NCBI RefSeq assembly: GCF_026151205.1
Contig: NC_087080.1
Location: forward strand, 4,133,096 to 4,197,095
Source: Bolinopsis microptera
Lineage: Eukaryota; Ctenophora; Tentaculata; Lobata; Bolinopsidae
Direction of reading: 5' to 3'
DNA: 64,000 bases
The first letter of the stretch is position 1. Each line of letters starts with the position of its first letter. Under the pieces are notes generated by a model. It saw nothing but the letters and a program-made list of their open reading frames with translations, was not told the origin of the DNA and made no database searches. Made by a program: the position numbers and the translations under genes. This document shows positions 1 to 11,636 of this stretch, piece after piece.

Positions 1-159
1 CAGCAATAAAATCTAAAGATATTTCACATAAGTTATCTATTTAAAAAAATTCTCTATTAAAAACCATCATTCATCAGTCAGTACTATCGTTTGTTTGAAA
101 TTAAAATAAATAATTAAATAAAAATAATTCAGAAAATATATTTAAAGATAAAAACTGTT

Positions 160-165
160 TTTATT
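160..165 (-). terminator. polyadenylation signal, LITAF-like gene A
   Basis: AATAAA on the minus strand, about 145 bases past the stop codon of LITAF-like gene A. The spacing suits a short 3' UTR. No transcript evidence is available. Confidence 0.4.
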
Positions 166-308
166 AACCTTTACAAAAATTTCATTCAAACTAACAAATA
201 AAAAGAGTTCCCATACTATCACATCACACTATTAAAACGCTATATAACCCAGCACTATCCTTCACTGTCCACTGTGTCCAGTACTCTACACTTGAACACA
301 CAAAACTT

Positions 309-1570
309 TCAAAGTCTATTCCAAGTATGAATGTGCACGTGACAGTGTGGACACTTGTGAACCACATCCTTGCAAGAGTCAGCAAAGAAGGGTATGATAC
401 AGCACATGAACCAGCCTCCGACCAGCAGTATAATACCCACTATCAGCCATGTGAACGTACCTGAGGGTCAGAAATAGTTCCAGATTATACTTTTCAGAAG
501 AACAGCACAAATACCATTTACATATTGTATCAGGGTCATTCATCAGTTCGTCGACGACAATTCCGTGACTGTACTGCAAGATTACTGTGACTGTACAGCG
601 ACTGTACTGCGACTGTACTGCGACTGTACTGCGACTGTACAGCGACTGTACTGCGACTGTACTGCGACTGTACTGCGACTGTACTGCAGCAGAATTGTAA
701 TCATGATCACTAAGATATTCCTATTCTTAAAGCATTCATAGTAAACCTGTAATAAACTCGATCTGAGTTAGTATAGTGTTTTGGCAGGTAAGACAGAATG
801 TATGGGTGGGATGCTTGCTCCAAACTATACTCTGTGCCGGTATTACTACAGTATTAGTAATAGTAGGGGTCTGGTGAACAACTTCAGGGTGCGGTACTCC
901 CACCAGGGGCGTCTTTTCTTGGCTTTCATACTCTGAACAGTGTTAAAGCTTTATTATTTATGGTTTACACTAATTTCAGACTGTTCCAGTTTTAATAAAC
1001 AACCAATATAATCGGTATAATTGCATGTGAATTCGGGAGTGTTCAAGAAGTTATGGCGCGTAACAATTCTAAGCACCTGCCAGGGTAAATTCTTAACAAT
1101 TCTAGGTACCTGCCTGGGTAAATTCTTGGCAATTGTAGGTAACTACCTAGGTTTTTTGTTTGTTGTTTGTTTACTACCTGGGTTGATGGGGTACTGATTT
1201 ACAGGGTAGCCAGCTTGAGCCGGGTATGTGGCAGACTGATCAGTACCGTACCCAGTTGGCTGACTCACTTGTGGATATAACTCCTGAAGCATGCAAAGTG
1301 CGTCAGATTCAAACAGAAGTTGCAACTTTTTGTATTTGGAGAGTTAATAATCATTGATATAATCAACGATTATTAATACTGGTTGACCGTTGGCTACATC
1401 AACATGTATGTAACAGTTATCATGAACTTTAAACTAAAATATTTGCCCAGCAGTGAAGAAAATGAAAGTTGTACCTCCGAAGGTGGAGCAGCTGGAGCTG
1501 TTCCAGCCTGGTCATGGTACGGTCCCTCGTAGGGTGGTGGTGGAGTTGATCTTTGTTGCTGATCAGCCAT
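309..1570 (-). CDS. LITAF/CDIP-like membrane protein, gene A (4 exons, 179 aa)
   Basis: Four exons on the minus strand join in frame: 1475-1570, 1178-1283, 747-932 and 309-460, all with GT-AG introns. The sum is 540 bases, or 179 residues plus stop. The N-terminus (MADQQQRSTPPPPYEG) is proline/tyrosine-rich with a PPPPY late-domain/WW-binding type motif. The C-terminal half is a LITAF domain: a first CxxC knuckle (FCLTC, exon 3), a hydrophobic segment (TFTWLIVGIILLVGGWFMCC) and a second knuckle (HKCPHCHVHIHTW, exon 4). LITAF domains bind one zinc through both CxxC pairs and insert into the cytosolic face of late endosomal or lysosomal membranes by the central hydrophobic helix, so that location is inferred. 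Exon 4 has the same length (152 bases) and nearly the same sequence as exon 4 of the neighbour at 1962-6081, and the 3' flanks are also similar, so the pair arose by tandem duplication. The start is the only ATG ahead of the PPPPY motif. Confidence 0.85.
565..690. repeat. 11-bp tandem repeat in intron 3 of LITAF-like gene A
   Basis: Repeats of gactgtactgc, with some copies reading gactgtacagc, fill about 125 bases of the last intron of LITAF-like gene A. The tract does not touch the exons. Confidence 0.8.
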
Positions 1571-1851
1571 ACTTTTGTAGACTGTTAAGCGTTCAAATCG
1601 AACTGCCTACGACATACTAGTTGTTTTTAACTTTAAGGAAAACGAATCATGTTGTTTGTTATTCTAATTTTGCAACAATTAAATCTAAAGAAATCTCACA
1701 TTGATTGTTTTTGTCAAAAAACTAACATTCATCGGTTAAAAACTAGCATTTGTCAACTAAACTATCATTTGTCCATCAGTGCTATCGTTTGTTTGAAAAT
1801 CAGAACACATACAATTCAAATCAGGAAATATATTGAAAGCTATTAAATTTT

Positions 1852-1857
1852 TTTATT
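1852..1857 (-). terminator. polyadenylation signal, LITAF-like gene B
   Basis: AATAAA on the minus strand about 105 bases past the stop of LITAF-like gene B. The flanking bases resemble those past gene A, consistent with duplication of the whole transcription unit. Confidence 0.4.
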
Positions 1858-1961
1858 AAACTTTAAAGTTCAGTTAAATTAAGTATTAACAAAAGATGTT
1901 CCATACAATCACATCACACTATTAAAACGCTAGATCACTCAGTACAATCCACTTGTACAAA

Positions 1962-4900
1962 TCAAAGTCTGTTCCACGTGTGGATGTGCATGTGGCAATG
2001 TGGGCACTTGTGTTCAACGTCCTTACAAGAGTCAGCAAAGAAGGGTATGATACAGCACATGAACCAGCCTCCAATCAAGATTATTATACCACCTATTAGC
2101 CATGTGAACGTACCTGAGGGTCAGAAATATTGCTCGATTATACTTGTTTAGTAGAACAGCGGTTCCATAAGTTAGCATTATTTTCTACACTTATCAAAAC
2201 CAGTAATAAGTTATTAATCAAGATATTCGTATTACAGGATAAGGTCCCTTCCAGCCATTGTCACCTGCCACCTAATTTGGCAGGTTTTACAGTAAGGCTG
2301 ATAATCAATTTAAAGCCTTAATATGATTCCCGTAAAATTAACCGCAATCCTGCCTATTTATTTTATACGCGCAGAGATGTATCTCACGTGATTATTAAAT
2401 TGAGTTGTTGATTATTAGAAAAGCCTGCAAAATTAAGACAAAACCTGCCTAACCTTTCCCCTACCCACAGCAGGTTTGCTCTATTTAGGCAAGTTTTCCG
2501 TTAAATATAAAGTCGAATGCTGCAGATTTAATGCAGATCCTGCGTAAGCTTAAATAATTCGAATCAACTTGTTGCGTGATTAAACCTATATTGGCAGGTA
2601 TTTGGATAATTTGAGTGTACAATGTGGAATACTGTAATGATCGTATAACTGTAAGGAATAGGACTGAGACTTGGGTTCCGGTTGTGCAACTACAGAATAC
2701 TACATTGTACATGGTTCTATAGTTTATACGTCATGTAGTCACTAGTCAGTGGCGAAACGACCGCCCCGGCTACCCCTGCTATGCGGGAGGGGGGCGGCCT
2801 CTTAGGTACGTTTCGCCGCTGCATATTAGTCCACTGTTACCAACACGGGGGTCTATGATAAGTTTGAGTATAAAAGTATAAAAACCGATTATTATTGGAA
2901 AATAACTGTTTGCTTAACTTAAGTTCTTATATTGCCATTTTAGATTAGATTGCTATGTTCTTATGTAGTGAGGACAGCACTTTTTCAGTTGCAGTGCAAC
3001 TACCAGTACAGCTGTTCAGTGTAAGATTGTAGCAGCTGAACATAACCTAAAAATACACATGTTTTATCGTTTTACTACCTACTTTATTACATTTAGTGAA
3101 TGCAGCTGCAGGTATTTTTAGATTATGTGATATTTGATCGGAAATTGGTGCATATTTTCGAATTCAATAAATCGATGATAACTGGTGTTGTCAGTGCATC
3201 TTTTTTACACAGAGGTGTATCTAATCTTCATACATCATATTGATTGATACTTTGCACCAACATCGTTTTTCAATTCAGAGGAATAACGGTTCTTTTGCGA
3301 TAGTCAAAACGCGACAACTAGCGCTGGATGGCGACAACTAGCGCTATCCAGCGCTAGTTGTCGCCATCCAGCGCTAGTTGTCGCTATCCAGCGCTGGATA
3401 ACGCTGGCCAGCGCAAAATATATATGTTCGATAATTGTCGCTATCCAGCGCCAGTTGTCGCCATCCAGCGCTAGTTGTCGCCATCCAGCGCTAGTTGTCG
3501 CTATCCAGCGCTAGTTGTCGCTGGCTATGCGACACTGTCGCACGCGATAGTTTGCGATGGCCAGCGCAACTGGCCATCGCAGAAAACAGTTCGATAACTA
3601 GCGCTGGATAGCGACAACTAGCGCTAGATAGCGACAACTAGCGCTGGCCAGCGCTAAGCGATAGCCATCGATATCCAGCGCAAAATTTTTGCGCTATTAC
3701 TCGTCAGCTAGCGCTGGCCAGCGCTGGCCAGCGCTAGCCAGCGCTAACCATCGCTAGCCAGCGCTAACCAGCGCTAGCCAGCGCTAGCCAGCGCTGGCCA
3801 GCGCTAGCTGACGAGTAATATCGCAATTATATTGCGCTGGCCAGCGCTGGCTGACGAGTAATACTAATATCGAGCGTGCTAAATCACTCTACAGTCGATC
3901 TTCGAGATTGTTCTGAAAGGGCCCCCGATGGTTGTAACCAACTTCAATCGATGTATTTTCGGACGCTAATTCCGAATCAACCCGCATGGGCCCATGACAT
4001 ATGGTTAAAATGCTCTCCTGACGAGATATTGGCGAAAAACTGTACATGTATCGATCACGTGATATGACCGTATAAGGAAGTTAGTCTAATTTCTCGTTAT
4101 TATTAGGGTTTCAGCATATGTTTTTGTTAAGGATTGGGTTAGGGTTAGGGTTGGGATCAGATTAGAGGGTTAAGGTTTCGAAAAGTCGTTCAGAACCAGC
4201 TAGAGTCAGAGAATGGGTTAAAAAAGTCACGTGACAGTCGAGTGTAAAGTGATTAATCATCATCCGACTAATATCGCAAGTATATGATTTTGATACATTG
4301 CGCTGGCTAGCGCTGGCCAGCGCTGGCTAGCGCTGGTTAGCGACAACTAGCGCTGGCTAGCGTTGGCTAGCGCTGGCTAGCGCTGGCTAGCGCTGGCTAG
4401 CGATGGTTAGCGCTGGCTAGCGCTGGCTAGCGCTGGCCAGCGCTGGCCAGCGCTAGCTGACGAGTAATAGCGCAAAAATTTTGCGCTAGATATCGATGGC
4501 CAGCGCTGGCCAGCGCTAGTTGTCGCTATCCAGCGCTAGTTGTCGCTATCCAGCGCTAGTTGTCGCTGGCTATGCGACACTGTCGCACGCGATAGTTTGC
4601 GATAGTGTCGCATAGCCAGCGACAACTAGCGCTGGATAGCGACAACTAGCGCTGGATGGCGACAACTAGCGCTGGATAGCGACAACTAGCGCTGGATGGC
4701 GACAACTAGCGCTGGATGGCGACAACTAGCGCTGGATAGCGACAATTATCGAACATATATATTTTGCGCTGGCCAGCGTTATCCAGCGCTGGATAGCGAC
4801 AACTAGCGCTGGATGGCGACAACTAGCGCTGGATAGCGCTAGTTGTCGCCATCCAGCGCTAGTTGTCGCGTTTTGACTATCGCAAAAGAACCGGAATAAC

Positions 4901-6081
4901 TGTTACGAAAGGCATTTATTTCCATAGAGTTTTACGGTCAATCCCAGCTTTTCTCATGGCCAAGCCCAGTAAGTATATCGATTCATGACGATACTGGAGA
5001 CTTCTGGGGTTTACAAGTTATCGTTATTTAATGCTATAATCATATTAGGGGGGAGGCACTAGGATCATTGCGGTCTGTTTAGACTGTAGAGAGAGTTCAT
5101 ACTTTCATACGACAATGTTATGCGTGTTTTCAAATATAATAGGCGGGTTTATACTTTTGCATTTCAACTGCGATAGTGAAGTCCCGGCCGTTATAGGCAC
5201 GGGTTACACTAGTGGATTTAAATAATTTTATTTAGGCAGGAGTGATGATATCGCAGACTTCGCAATTAAGTAGGCATGATTATGGTTAAATTCGCAGTGG
5301 CACTGGATGGAAGGGGCCTTACATACTAAGAGGGTAGTCAATAATAAGATATTCATATTTCTAAGATCTTTATATTAAACCTGTAATATAGTTGATCTCC
5401 GTGAGGATGGTATTTTGACAGTTAATACAGACGGTCTGTATGGGGTGCCTACCCCAAACTATATTCTGTGCTGGTATTATTATTGTGTTCTGTTGAACTA
5501 CTCCGTGGGGCGGTGGGCCCACCAAGGGCGTCTTCTCTTTGTTTCCATACCCTGAAAGGTAATAATCTTCATTATTTATGGTTTACACTTACCTCGGCCT
5601 GTTTCAGTTCCAATGAACAACCAATACAATCTGAATAATGTATAATATATGTATAACAATGTATAATAATATGTAATCGCATGTGATAATGTGCCTAATG
5701 TATAAAGCGCACAATAAATCAAGGTACCTACCAGGGCTGGCAGGGTACTGTTGAACTGGGTACTGTTGAGCAGGATATGAAACAGACTGATCAGTCCCGT
5801 ATCCTGGAGCATACACTTGTGTTGGATACTCCTGAAGCTGGACAATGTGGTGCGTCAGATTCCAACAGAATTAGAGAGTTAATAATAATTATTAATACTG
5901 GCTGACCGTTGGCTACATGATAGTCATCATGAACTTTTAAAGAAGGATTTGCCCGGCAGTTATGCTGTTATGGATAAGAAACTGAAAATTGTACCTCAGG
6001 AGGTGGGGCTGTTCCAGCCTGGTACGGTCCGGCCGGGTACTCGTACGGAGGCGGGGGAGTTGTGCCTTGTTGATCAGCCAT
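1962..6081 (-). CDS. LITAF/CDIP-like gene B (4 exons; exon 3 apparently frameshifted)
   Basis: Exons by homology to gene A are 5995-6081 (MADQQGTTPPPPYEYPAGPY), 5732-5831, 5381-5552 and 1962-2113, all with GT-AG borders. The last exon gives a hydrophobic helix (TFTWLIGGIIILIGGWFMCC) and the second zinc knuckle (HKCPHCHMHIHTWNRL). Exon 3 contains the first knuckle (VCINC) in the frame that joins exon 4. However, exon 2 ends in phase 1, and reading on from it leaves that frame near 5510-5524, where copy B has one base more than copy A, and then hits TAG. As assembled the gene cannot encode a full LITAF protein unless splicing differs. The extra base lies in a GGGGCCCACC stretch, so a sequencing or assembly error is a real alternative. 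Intron 3 is about 3.3 kb and holds a 75-bp MITE-like palindrome and the 1.6-kb foldback element. Product role as for gene A. Confidence 0.7.
2747..2821. mobile_element. 75-bp palindromic MITE-like element
   Basis: The ends are CAGTGGCGAAACG and CGTTTCGCCGCTG, giving near-perfect terminal inverted repeats round a GC-rich core. CAGTGGCG-type ends are common in hAT elements. The flanks (tcactagt and catattagt) are similar but not an exact duplication, so family assignment is tentative. Confidence 0.5.
3288..4892. mobile_element. GCGC-rich foldback transposon with 8-bp target duplication
   Basis: The ends are exact inverted repeats: GGTTCTTTTGCGATAGTCAA at the left and its reverse complement at the right. 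Both sides are flanked by ggaataac (3280-3287 and 4893-4900), an 8-bp target site duplication. Each arm of about 550-600 bp is built from short degenerate units round the palindrome AGCGCT (ctagcgctgg, gacaactagcgc, ctggccagcgc), so the arms can pair with each other and also fold locally. The unique centre (about 3850-4260) includes a TTAGGG-like run at 4128-4160. No transposase is present, so it is non-autonomous. An 8-bp duplication suits hAT, P or Merlin-type elements, but the GGTTC end is not a typical hAT end. It sits in intron 3 of LITAF-like gene B. Confidence 0.85.
5045..5155 (+). repeat. dispersed repeat, copy 1 (second copy at 10410-10513)
   Basis: About 100 bases shared with 10410-10513, including attagggg..ggcact, agagagagttcata and tgttatgcgtgttttcaaat followed by ataataggcggg. 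Copy 1 lies in intron 3 of LITAF-like gene B and copy 2 just right of the (CT)n tract. Family unknown. Confidence 0.65.
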
Positions 6082-6701
6082 ACCTGTCAGTCAGCTGACT
6101 TACACAGCATTTTAGGTACTTTTATATCATCCTGGGGTGGGAATTGTTAACTTTTAAGTTAAATTTAAATGACGATTATTATTGAACTTTGACACCGTGA
6201 CAGCTGAGGTCCACTGTGCACTACTATACGGCGGTAATTAAACAATTTTCGAAAGCCTCGTAACTATAAATCTTAATCGTAGATCAGATATCTATGTTGC
6301 AAGACCTACAGCTGCACACTGATTGTAGTTTGTGCGTCACGAATACGTGCAGGTGTAATGGCCAGTGGGGTATATTCACGTACCACAAGCTGGACTTACA
6401 CTTACAGCAAAGATAAAAGTGTGAGTAACCATCAAGAACAAAAGAAAACGAATGCTAGCTGCCTACCAGTACGGCGGATGTAATACGGACAGTGAACAAA
6501 AAGACACAATAGTAAATTTTGAGTACAAGTAAAACGTTAGTACAGTGAGCACATAAGTAAAAGAAAGACATATAAGGCAGTCTTACGCTTACTTAAATTG
6601 TCTTTATCTTTAAGTTTAATCTCTACGGTAGATAATTACGAATCATATAACATACAACGTTATATGCACGTAAATGGATGTGCAATTTGCAAATTTGATA
6701 A
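6082..6701. other. intergenic, presumed promoter side of LITAF-like gene B
   Basis: No coding region seen. The stretch lies directly upstream of the gene B start codon and so should hold its promoter, but I recognise no TATA box or other element with confidence. Confidence 0.4.
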
Positions 6702-6881
6702 GGGATCTTTCACATATTACGTAATCATTTTTTGGAACATTTTTACCCCCCCCCCCCACCCCTCCGTAATCAGTTTTACACATAGATATTGTGTCAAAAT
6801 TACACTATAGCCGCTAGCGTAATCATTCGGAAACGCCCCGCCCTCCCCCCTCAGCTGATTACGTAATATGTGAACGTCCTC
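6702..6881. mobile_element. PIF/Harbinger (Tourist-like) MITE, copy 1
   Basis: Inverted ends include TTCACATATTACGTAATCA and its reverse complement, inside outer ends GGGATCTTTC and GAACGTCCTC. TAA is duplicated at 6699-6701 and 6882-6884. A 3-bp TWA duplication is the mark of PIF/Harbinger elements. The copy at 36630-37125 has the same ends in a better preserved form (GGGGTCGTTC). A poly-C run lies inside. No transposase is encoded. Confidence 0.75.
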
Positions 6882-6884
6882 TAA

Positions 6885-8259
6885 TCATACAAATATAATA
6901 TCATACAAGCCAAAACGGGTGGCCAAAAAAACCTTTTACTAAACAAAATATCAACACATGGTACCAAGACAGAGTGGACACAACGATAATACCAACTTCG
7001 ACGACCTCATTATCTTTAGCAACATTGTACACACCCCGTTATAATAGAATATAGAACGTGTATACTTGATACAATGTACTCATTATACATTTAATACAAG
7101 GTATGCAAGGTCACATCGAGGTGATAATATTGTGATAATAAGGGCCAATATCGCGAATTAACAAAGGAGAAACACACGGACCTTACACAGAAATAACGAG
7201 CAGGGCCGTATTATTCGGGGTTATTTAAAAACCTTTTTACGATTTAATTTTGATGGGCTTGAAGCTATTGCATGATACATTTTGAAGAGACAATGTAAAA
7301 GGGCTAGCGGAAATATTGCTTTAAACAATAGGTTGTCCAAAAGTGATGTGAAATTGTATACGTGTTTTACAGTCATATGTACTTATACTTGTAGCTAAGG
7401 AACTGAATTCAATTTCAATTGTATATATTACATAACTTGCTGCGAACAAATAAAATGGCTTAGCGTTTTGCTGCGACAAACAATTTGGTTTTTCAATTTA
7501 GTCACTTTAGCAAGAACCGTTGATCTTACTGTTATCATTCATCTAAAAGAGTTTGGCTGCCCCATTGCCACTAAACTGCCACGGTAACAATGATTTCATG
7601 CACAGATTCGATTACAATGTCATCGGTACTGTCAGGTGACCATGATAATTTCATATCACAACTGCACTGTTGCGTCAAATCGGCTGACAAAGTTACACGC
7701 AAAAAATGAATCTATAACCGAATAAAGTTTGTAAATCAAATTAGCACCATAACGTGTGCTAAACATGATACTCAAGTGAGCGCTGCAGTAGTATAATAAC
7801 TATAAACGACATGTGGAAACTCAACACAGCTTCAAACACCTGTTAGATTGTAAAGCTAAAGTACCACTACCTACCGTCCTAATAAACCGAGCGAGTGTTC
7901 TGAGGAACACACACTTAAAGTCACTGATCACTGGGTGTCACGTTACATGTTGGACGAGATTGTAATGGCAAACGCCCACGTGGATTCCACTTCTTAGTGC
8001 AAAACGTTAGTTAGTAAACACGGAAAACCGCTGAGTGATAGTTGTGCCTTAATAATGCCTATTGACATGGTTGTTAAACATCTGGTCCAATTATTGGCTC
8101 CAACAATCAACTCATATAATCTGACGAAACTATGAACTACATAGTATGAATATTATTTCGAATCAAGAACGGTATCGAGTTAAGAATCCTCATAGATCCA
8201 CGATTACTCATGCAGTTAGCAGTGAGCTTAATCAATTATGAAACAAGTGCACGACGCGA
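6885..8259. other. intergenic, nothing recognised
   Basis: No gene, RNA or repeat of known kind was recognised between the Harbinger MITE and the hAT element. Confidence 0.4.
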
Positions 8260-8639
8260 GTCAAAATTAGGTTTGCCAACCGATATTATCGGCCGATAAT
8301 TATTGGCGATAATTTGCCAAAATCTTTATCGATTATCGCGATAATTCTCGAGAATAATCGCGATAATCTACCAATTTTTATTAAGGGAAAATAGCCTAAT
8401 ATAAATTTAACATATTTTTCTAATCTGTTTCTTTGTTTGTCATGTTAAACCCGACTGCTACCATAATAATTGCAATGTGATGGTATGCTGACGTGCTATG
8501 TAGTCGGTATAAGTGTTTATAAAGTTGCGGCAGTGAAAATTTAAATGTCGTGTTATATTATCGCATCTTAGTTAGTAACTATCCAGTTAGTTACTATCTA
8601 GTTAGTTATGAGTTAAGTTTGGTAGTTTGGAGGTTGTAT

Positions 8640-9090
8640 GATCAGAAGCAGTTATTTTGGTTTGTTGAAGCACGGAAAGAAACTCATACTGCAACGAGAC
8701 TGCAAAACCTGTTCGAGCTTGCTATGTAGTGTGTAGTATGTTGAAGAGATATGACCGGATAACTGATGCAGTGAACGAAGTTGTGGTTGACTCGGAGCTT
8801 GGTAATCTAATACGGAATACAGGAGAGACTGAGTCAGTTAAAGACACCATTAAGACTGTGTTAAAGAGACAACAATCTCCTTCAAGCAGAATTAATTGTT
8901 CAGTTTATTAATAGCAAGCTGGAAGAGTCGAGAGATAGAATCACAACTTTCTCGAACCCTTCTTGATAGGATACGTACACGATATGTCAGGAGAAAGAAC
9001 CTTAACTTCGTATGATCGCTGTTAACGTTCTACTTAGCTGGGGTGCATCGGCAGAGTCAGGATTTAAAAGCGCTTATAGGCGCTTATGAT
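8640..9090 (+). pseudogene. hAT transposase remnant
   Basis: Disconnected open stretches resemble hAT transposase segments in the usual order. SMLKRYDRITDAV (about 8735-8775) recalls the block following the TRW motif. LLDRIRTRYVRRKNLNFV (about 8964-9016) recalls the middle-to-late helical part. WGASAESGFKSAYRRL (about 9040-9087) recalls the C-terminal dimerisation motif (A-S/T-x-x-x-E-x-x-F-S). Stops and frame changes separate them. Assignment is by pattern memory and by position just inside the hAT left end. Confidence 0.45.
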
Positions 9091-9497
9091 TGCTTTTCTA
9101 CCGCTTTTCCTATCACCCATGGCATGGCCTGGTTGGCATGAATTTCGTAGGAGCGACTCAAACGCGCAAGCTGGCGCAGTTTATTTGTTGCCGTTTTACT
9201 ATCTAATAACCAGATTTTACAAGCTATCTCAGCACGCGCGCGGCTTTTCTAGCGCGTATACATTACTTTTTTCCTATTACATACATCCTGGGTTTAGACC
9301 AAGAGACAAACTAAAAGTGATTTGGTCACTGGTCAGATCACTTGTTAACAATGAGACCGACAAATCTAAAATAAAGTTTTCAAGATGTGTGTGTTTTGTC
9401 TGTGTGTCCGCGTGTAATTTCCGAGCGGCTTAATGTTAATCAAGAAAACGGTAAGAGTTACGGGGCTGGTTTTTTTCGGTATAGTGCCGACAAAACT

Positions 9498-9569
9498 TTA
9501 CTGGGCCGCGCTCAGCCTGTCATTCCGCCAAATCTTTAATGAACATAATAGCCTGGGGTCCTCAGGTAA
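9498..9569 (+). mobile_element. minute 72-bp inverted-repeat element, copy 1
   Basis: Starts TTACTGGGCCGCGCTCAGCC and ends GCCTGGGGTCCTCAGGTAA, so the ends are inverted repeats TTACTGGG / CC(C)AGGTAA. The direct repeat acaaaact lies immediately outside (9490-9497 and 9570-9577). Three more copies are at 9678, 18267 and 45040. It encodes nothing. Family unknown; the size of the duplication suits Mutator, hAT, P or Merlin-like donors. Confidence 0.75.
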
Positions 9570-9677
9570 ACAAAACTATGACATGAGGAAGCCAAATGGT
9601 AAAGGTTTTTTTAAATCGGTCGGTGGTAAGTGGTTTAATTGATGGTTTAGTTGATGGTTTTGTACCACAAATGTTAC

Positions 9678-9755
9678 TTACTGGGCGGCGCTCAGCCTGT
9701 CATTCCTCCGAATCTTTTTTGTTTATAAACATAATAGCCTGGGGTCCCCAGGTAA
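9678..9755 (+). mobile_element. minute 78-bp inverted-repeat element, copy 2
   Basis: Same family as 9498-9569 (TTACTGGGCGGCGCTCAGCC ... GGGGTCCCCAGGTAA). An exact 9-bp target duplication, aaatgttac, lies at 9669-9677 and 9756-9764. The near-perfect palindrome CCTGGGGTCCCCAGG makes a strong hairpin at the right end. Only 108 bases separate it from copy 1. Confidence 0.8.
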
Positions 9756-9798
9756 AAATGTTACATAAAATAGCTTTAGCAGAATGGCAAGAGTTGCG

Positions 9799-10326
<528 letters not shown>

Positions 10327-10409
10327 ATTACTGTATATGTGGCTGCATAAGTAGCGGCATAATTGGGTTAGCCCGGTAAGATTCGCTGTAATGTTATACC
10401 CTACGTTTA

Positions 10410-10513
10410 TTAGGGGAGGGGGCACTGTTAGTGTTTGGGGTCTGTTTTGACTGCAGAGAGAGAGTTCATACGACAATGCATGTTATGCGTGTTTTCAAAT
10501 ATAATAGGCGGGT
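10410..10513 (+). repeat. dispersed repeat, copy 2 (first copy at 5045-5155)
   Basis: Matches 5045-5155 in the same orientation. It lies inside the hAT shell just right of the (CT)n tract. Confidence 0.65.
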
Positions 10514-10519
10514 GTGGTG

Positions 10520-11630
10520 CGGAGTTAACAAGGGTTAATTTCTATAACGATACAATTGGAGAAATGGGTCACATAATGCAGGTTTTGACTCAGTAACTTA
10601 ATAACATGATCTCTTTTGCCAGCTCTACTACACATTCTAGCACTGTGAAAGTCTACTTTAAACTTGGACGAAGGAGCCAACGAAGCACCATTAGGTCACG
10701 GGTCAGAACACCCTTTACAGAAAGACCAATAACTTGAAGCGAGACTCATGTGATGTAAGTAAAACTAGTACTCGTGATCTAGTAGGAAGGATAGTAGCCG
10801 ACAAGCCACTGATAGCAGACGGCAAATGGTATTAGTACTTGAACACATAACATTACCCCTATGAACTCAGGAAATCAACATCCCAACAAGACTACTGACT
10901 AACAGAATAGTGATCTTTGCCTTTTGTGTTTACTTGCTCGGGAGCTGAGAACCTAGTCTAACACTAGCGCTCAACAGTTTCTTGCTTTCAGTTTGTAGAG
11001 TTGTTTCGTGTGATTCAGCTGCACTGTCCAGTCCGAGTACTCCCCCTCCGCCATAGTGTCCTCTGGTTTTAAAGTGTCCTGTACCTTGATGGCAAGCCTC
11101 GAGAACTAATGTTTGTTTTTCAGGTACGACAACTCCGGTCCGTAAAATAATAATAATGGGGAGGGGGGGTCGCTATAAGATGACACGGCAATCGTACATG
11201 ATTCAGCCTTGTAAATTTCAAGATATATTAAGTTCGTTAGCAAGATTCTATTAAACTATTCCTATTACAGAAATGTTTATTTGCTTGTTGGTTGTTCCTT
11301 CCGATGGTTACGACATGAGACAGAGATTATGCTGCAGTTGTTGAGATTTTAAGCCTTATCAATAGTACATTAACTTAGAGCAGGGTCTGTTGGAAAGTTT
11401 CCTAGTCCCGTTATAAAGCTTACAAGTACTCTGTCAGTGCTCATGCTCTGAGCAACTCCTAGGGGTCCAACTTCCTTAAGTTTGTAGTAATGTAGCAGCT
11501 AGAGATCTATTTAACAATAACATTAACTTAGAGCTGGTCAGTTGAACAGTTTAAAATTCTGGTGGCGAATCTCTTAAACAACAACATTAACTTAGAGCTC
11601 CACTATTGGGTGTTGCCAAGCTCGCTTCGG
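10520..11630. other. hAT interior without recognised gene
   Basis: No gene recognised. The phrase cattaacttagagc recurs near 11370, 11520 and 11585, hinting at a decayed tandem repeat next to the 65-bp array. Confidence 0.4.
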
Positions 11631-11636
11631 TTCGGC

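Noticed and set aside
9498-9569. Spliced-leader RNA gene or small ribozyme for the 70-78 bp family
   Set aside because: The hairpin next to GGTAA suggested a spliced leader, but there is no Sm-site, the downstream sequences differ between copies, the middle is not conserved, and target duplications point to transposition. I saw no hammerhead or twister core.
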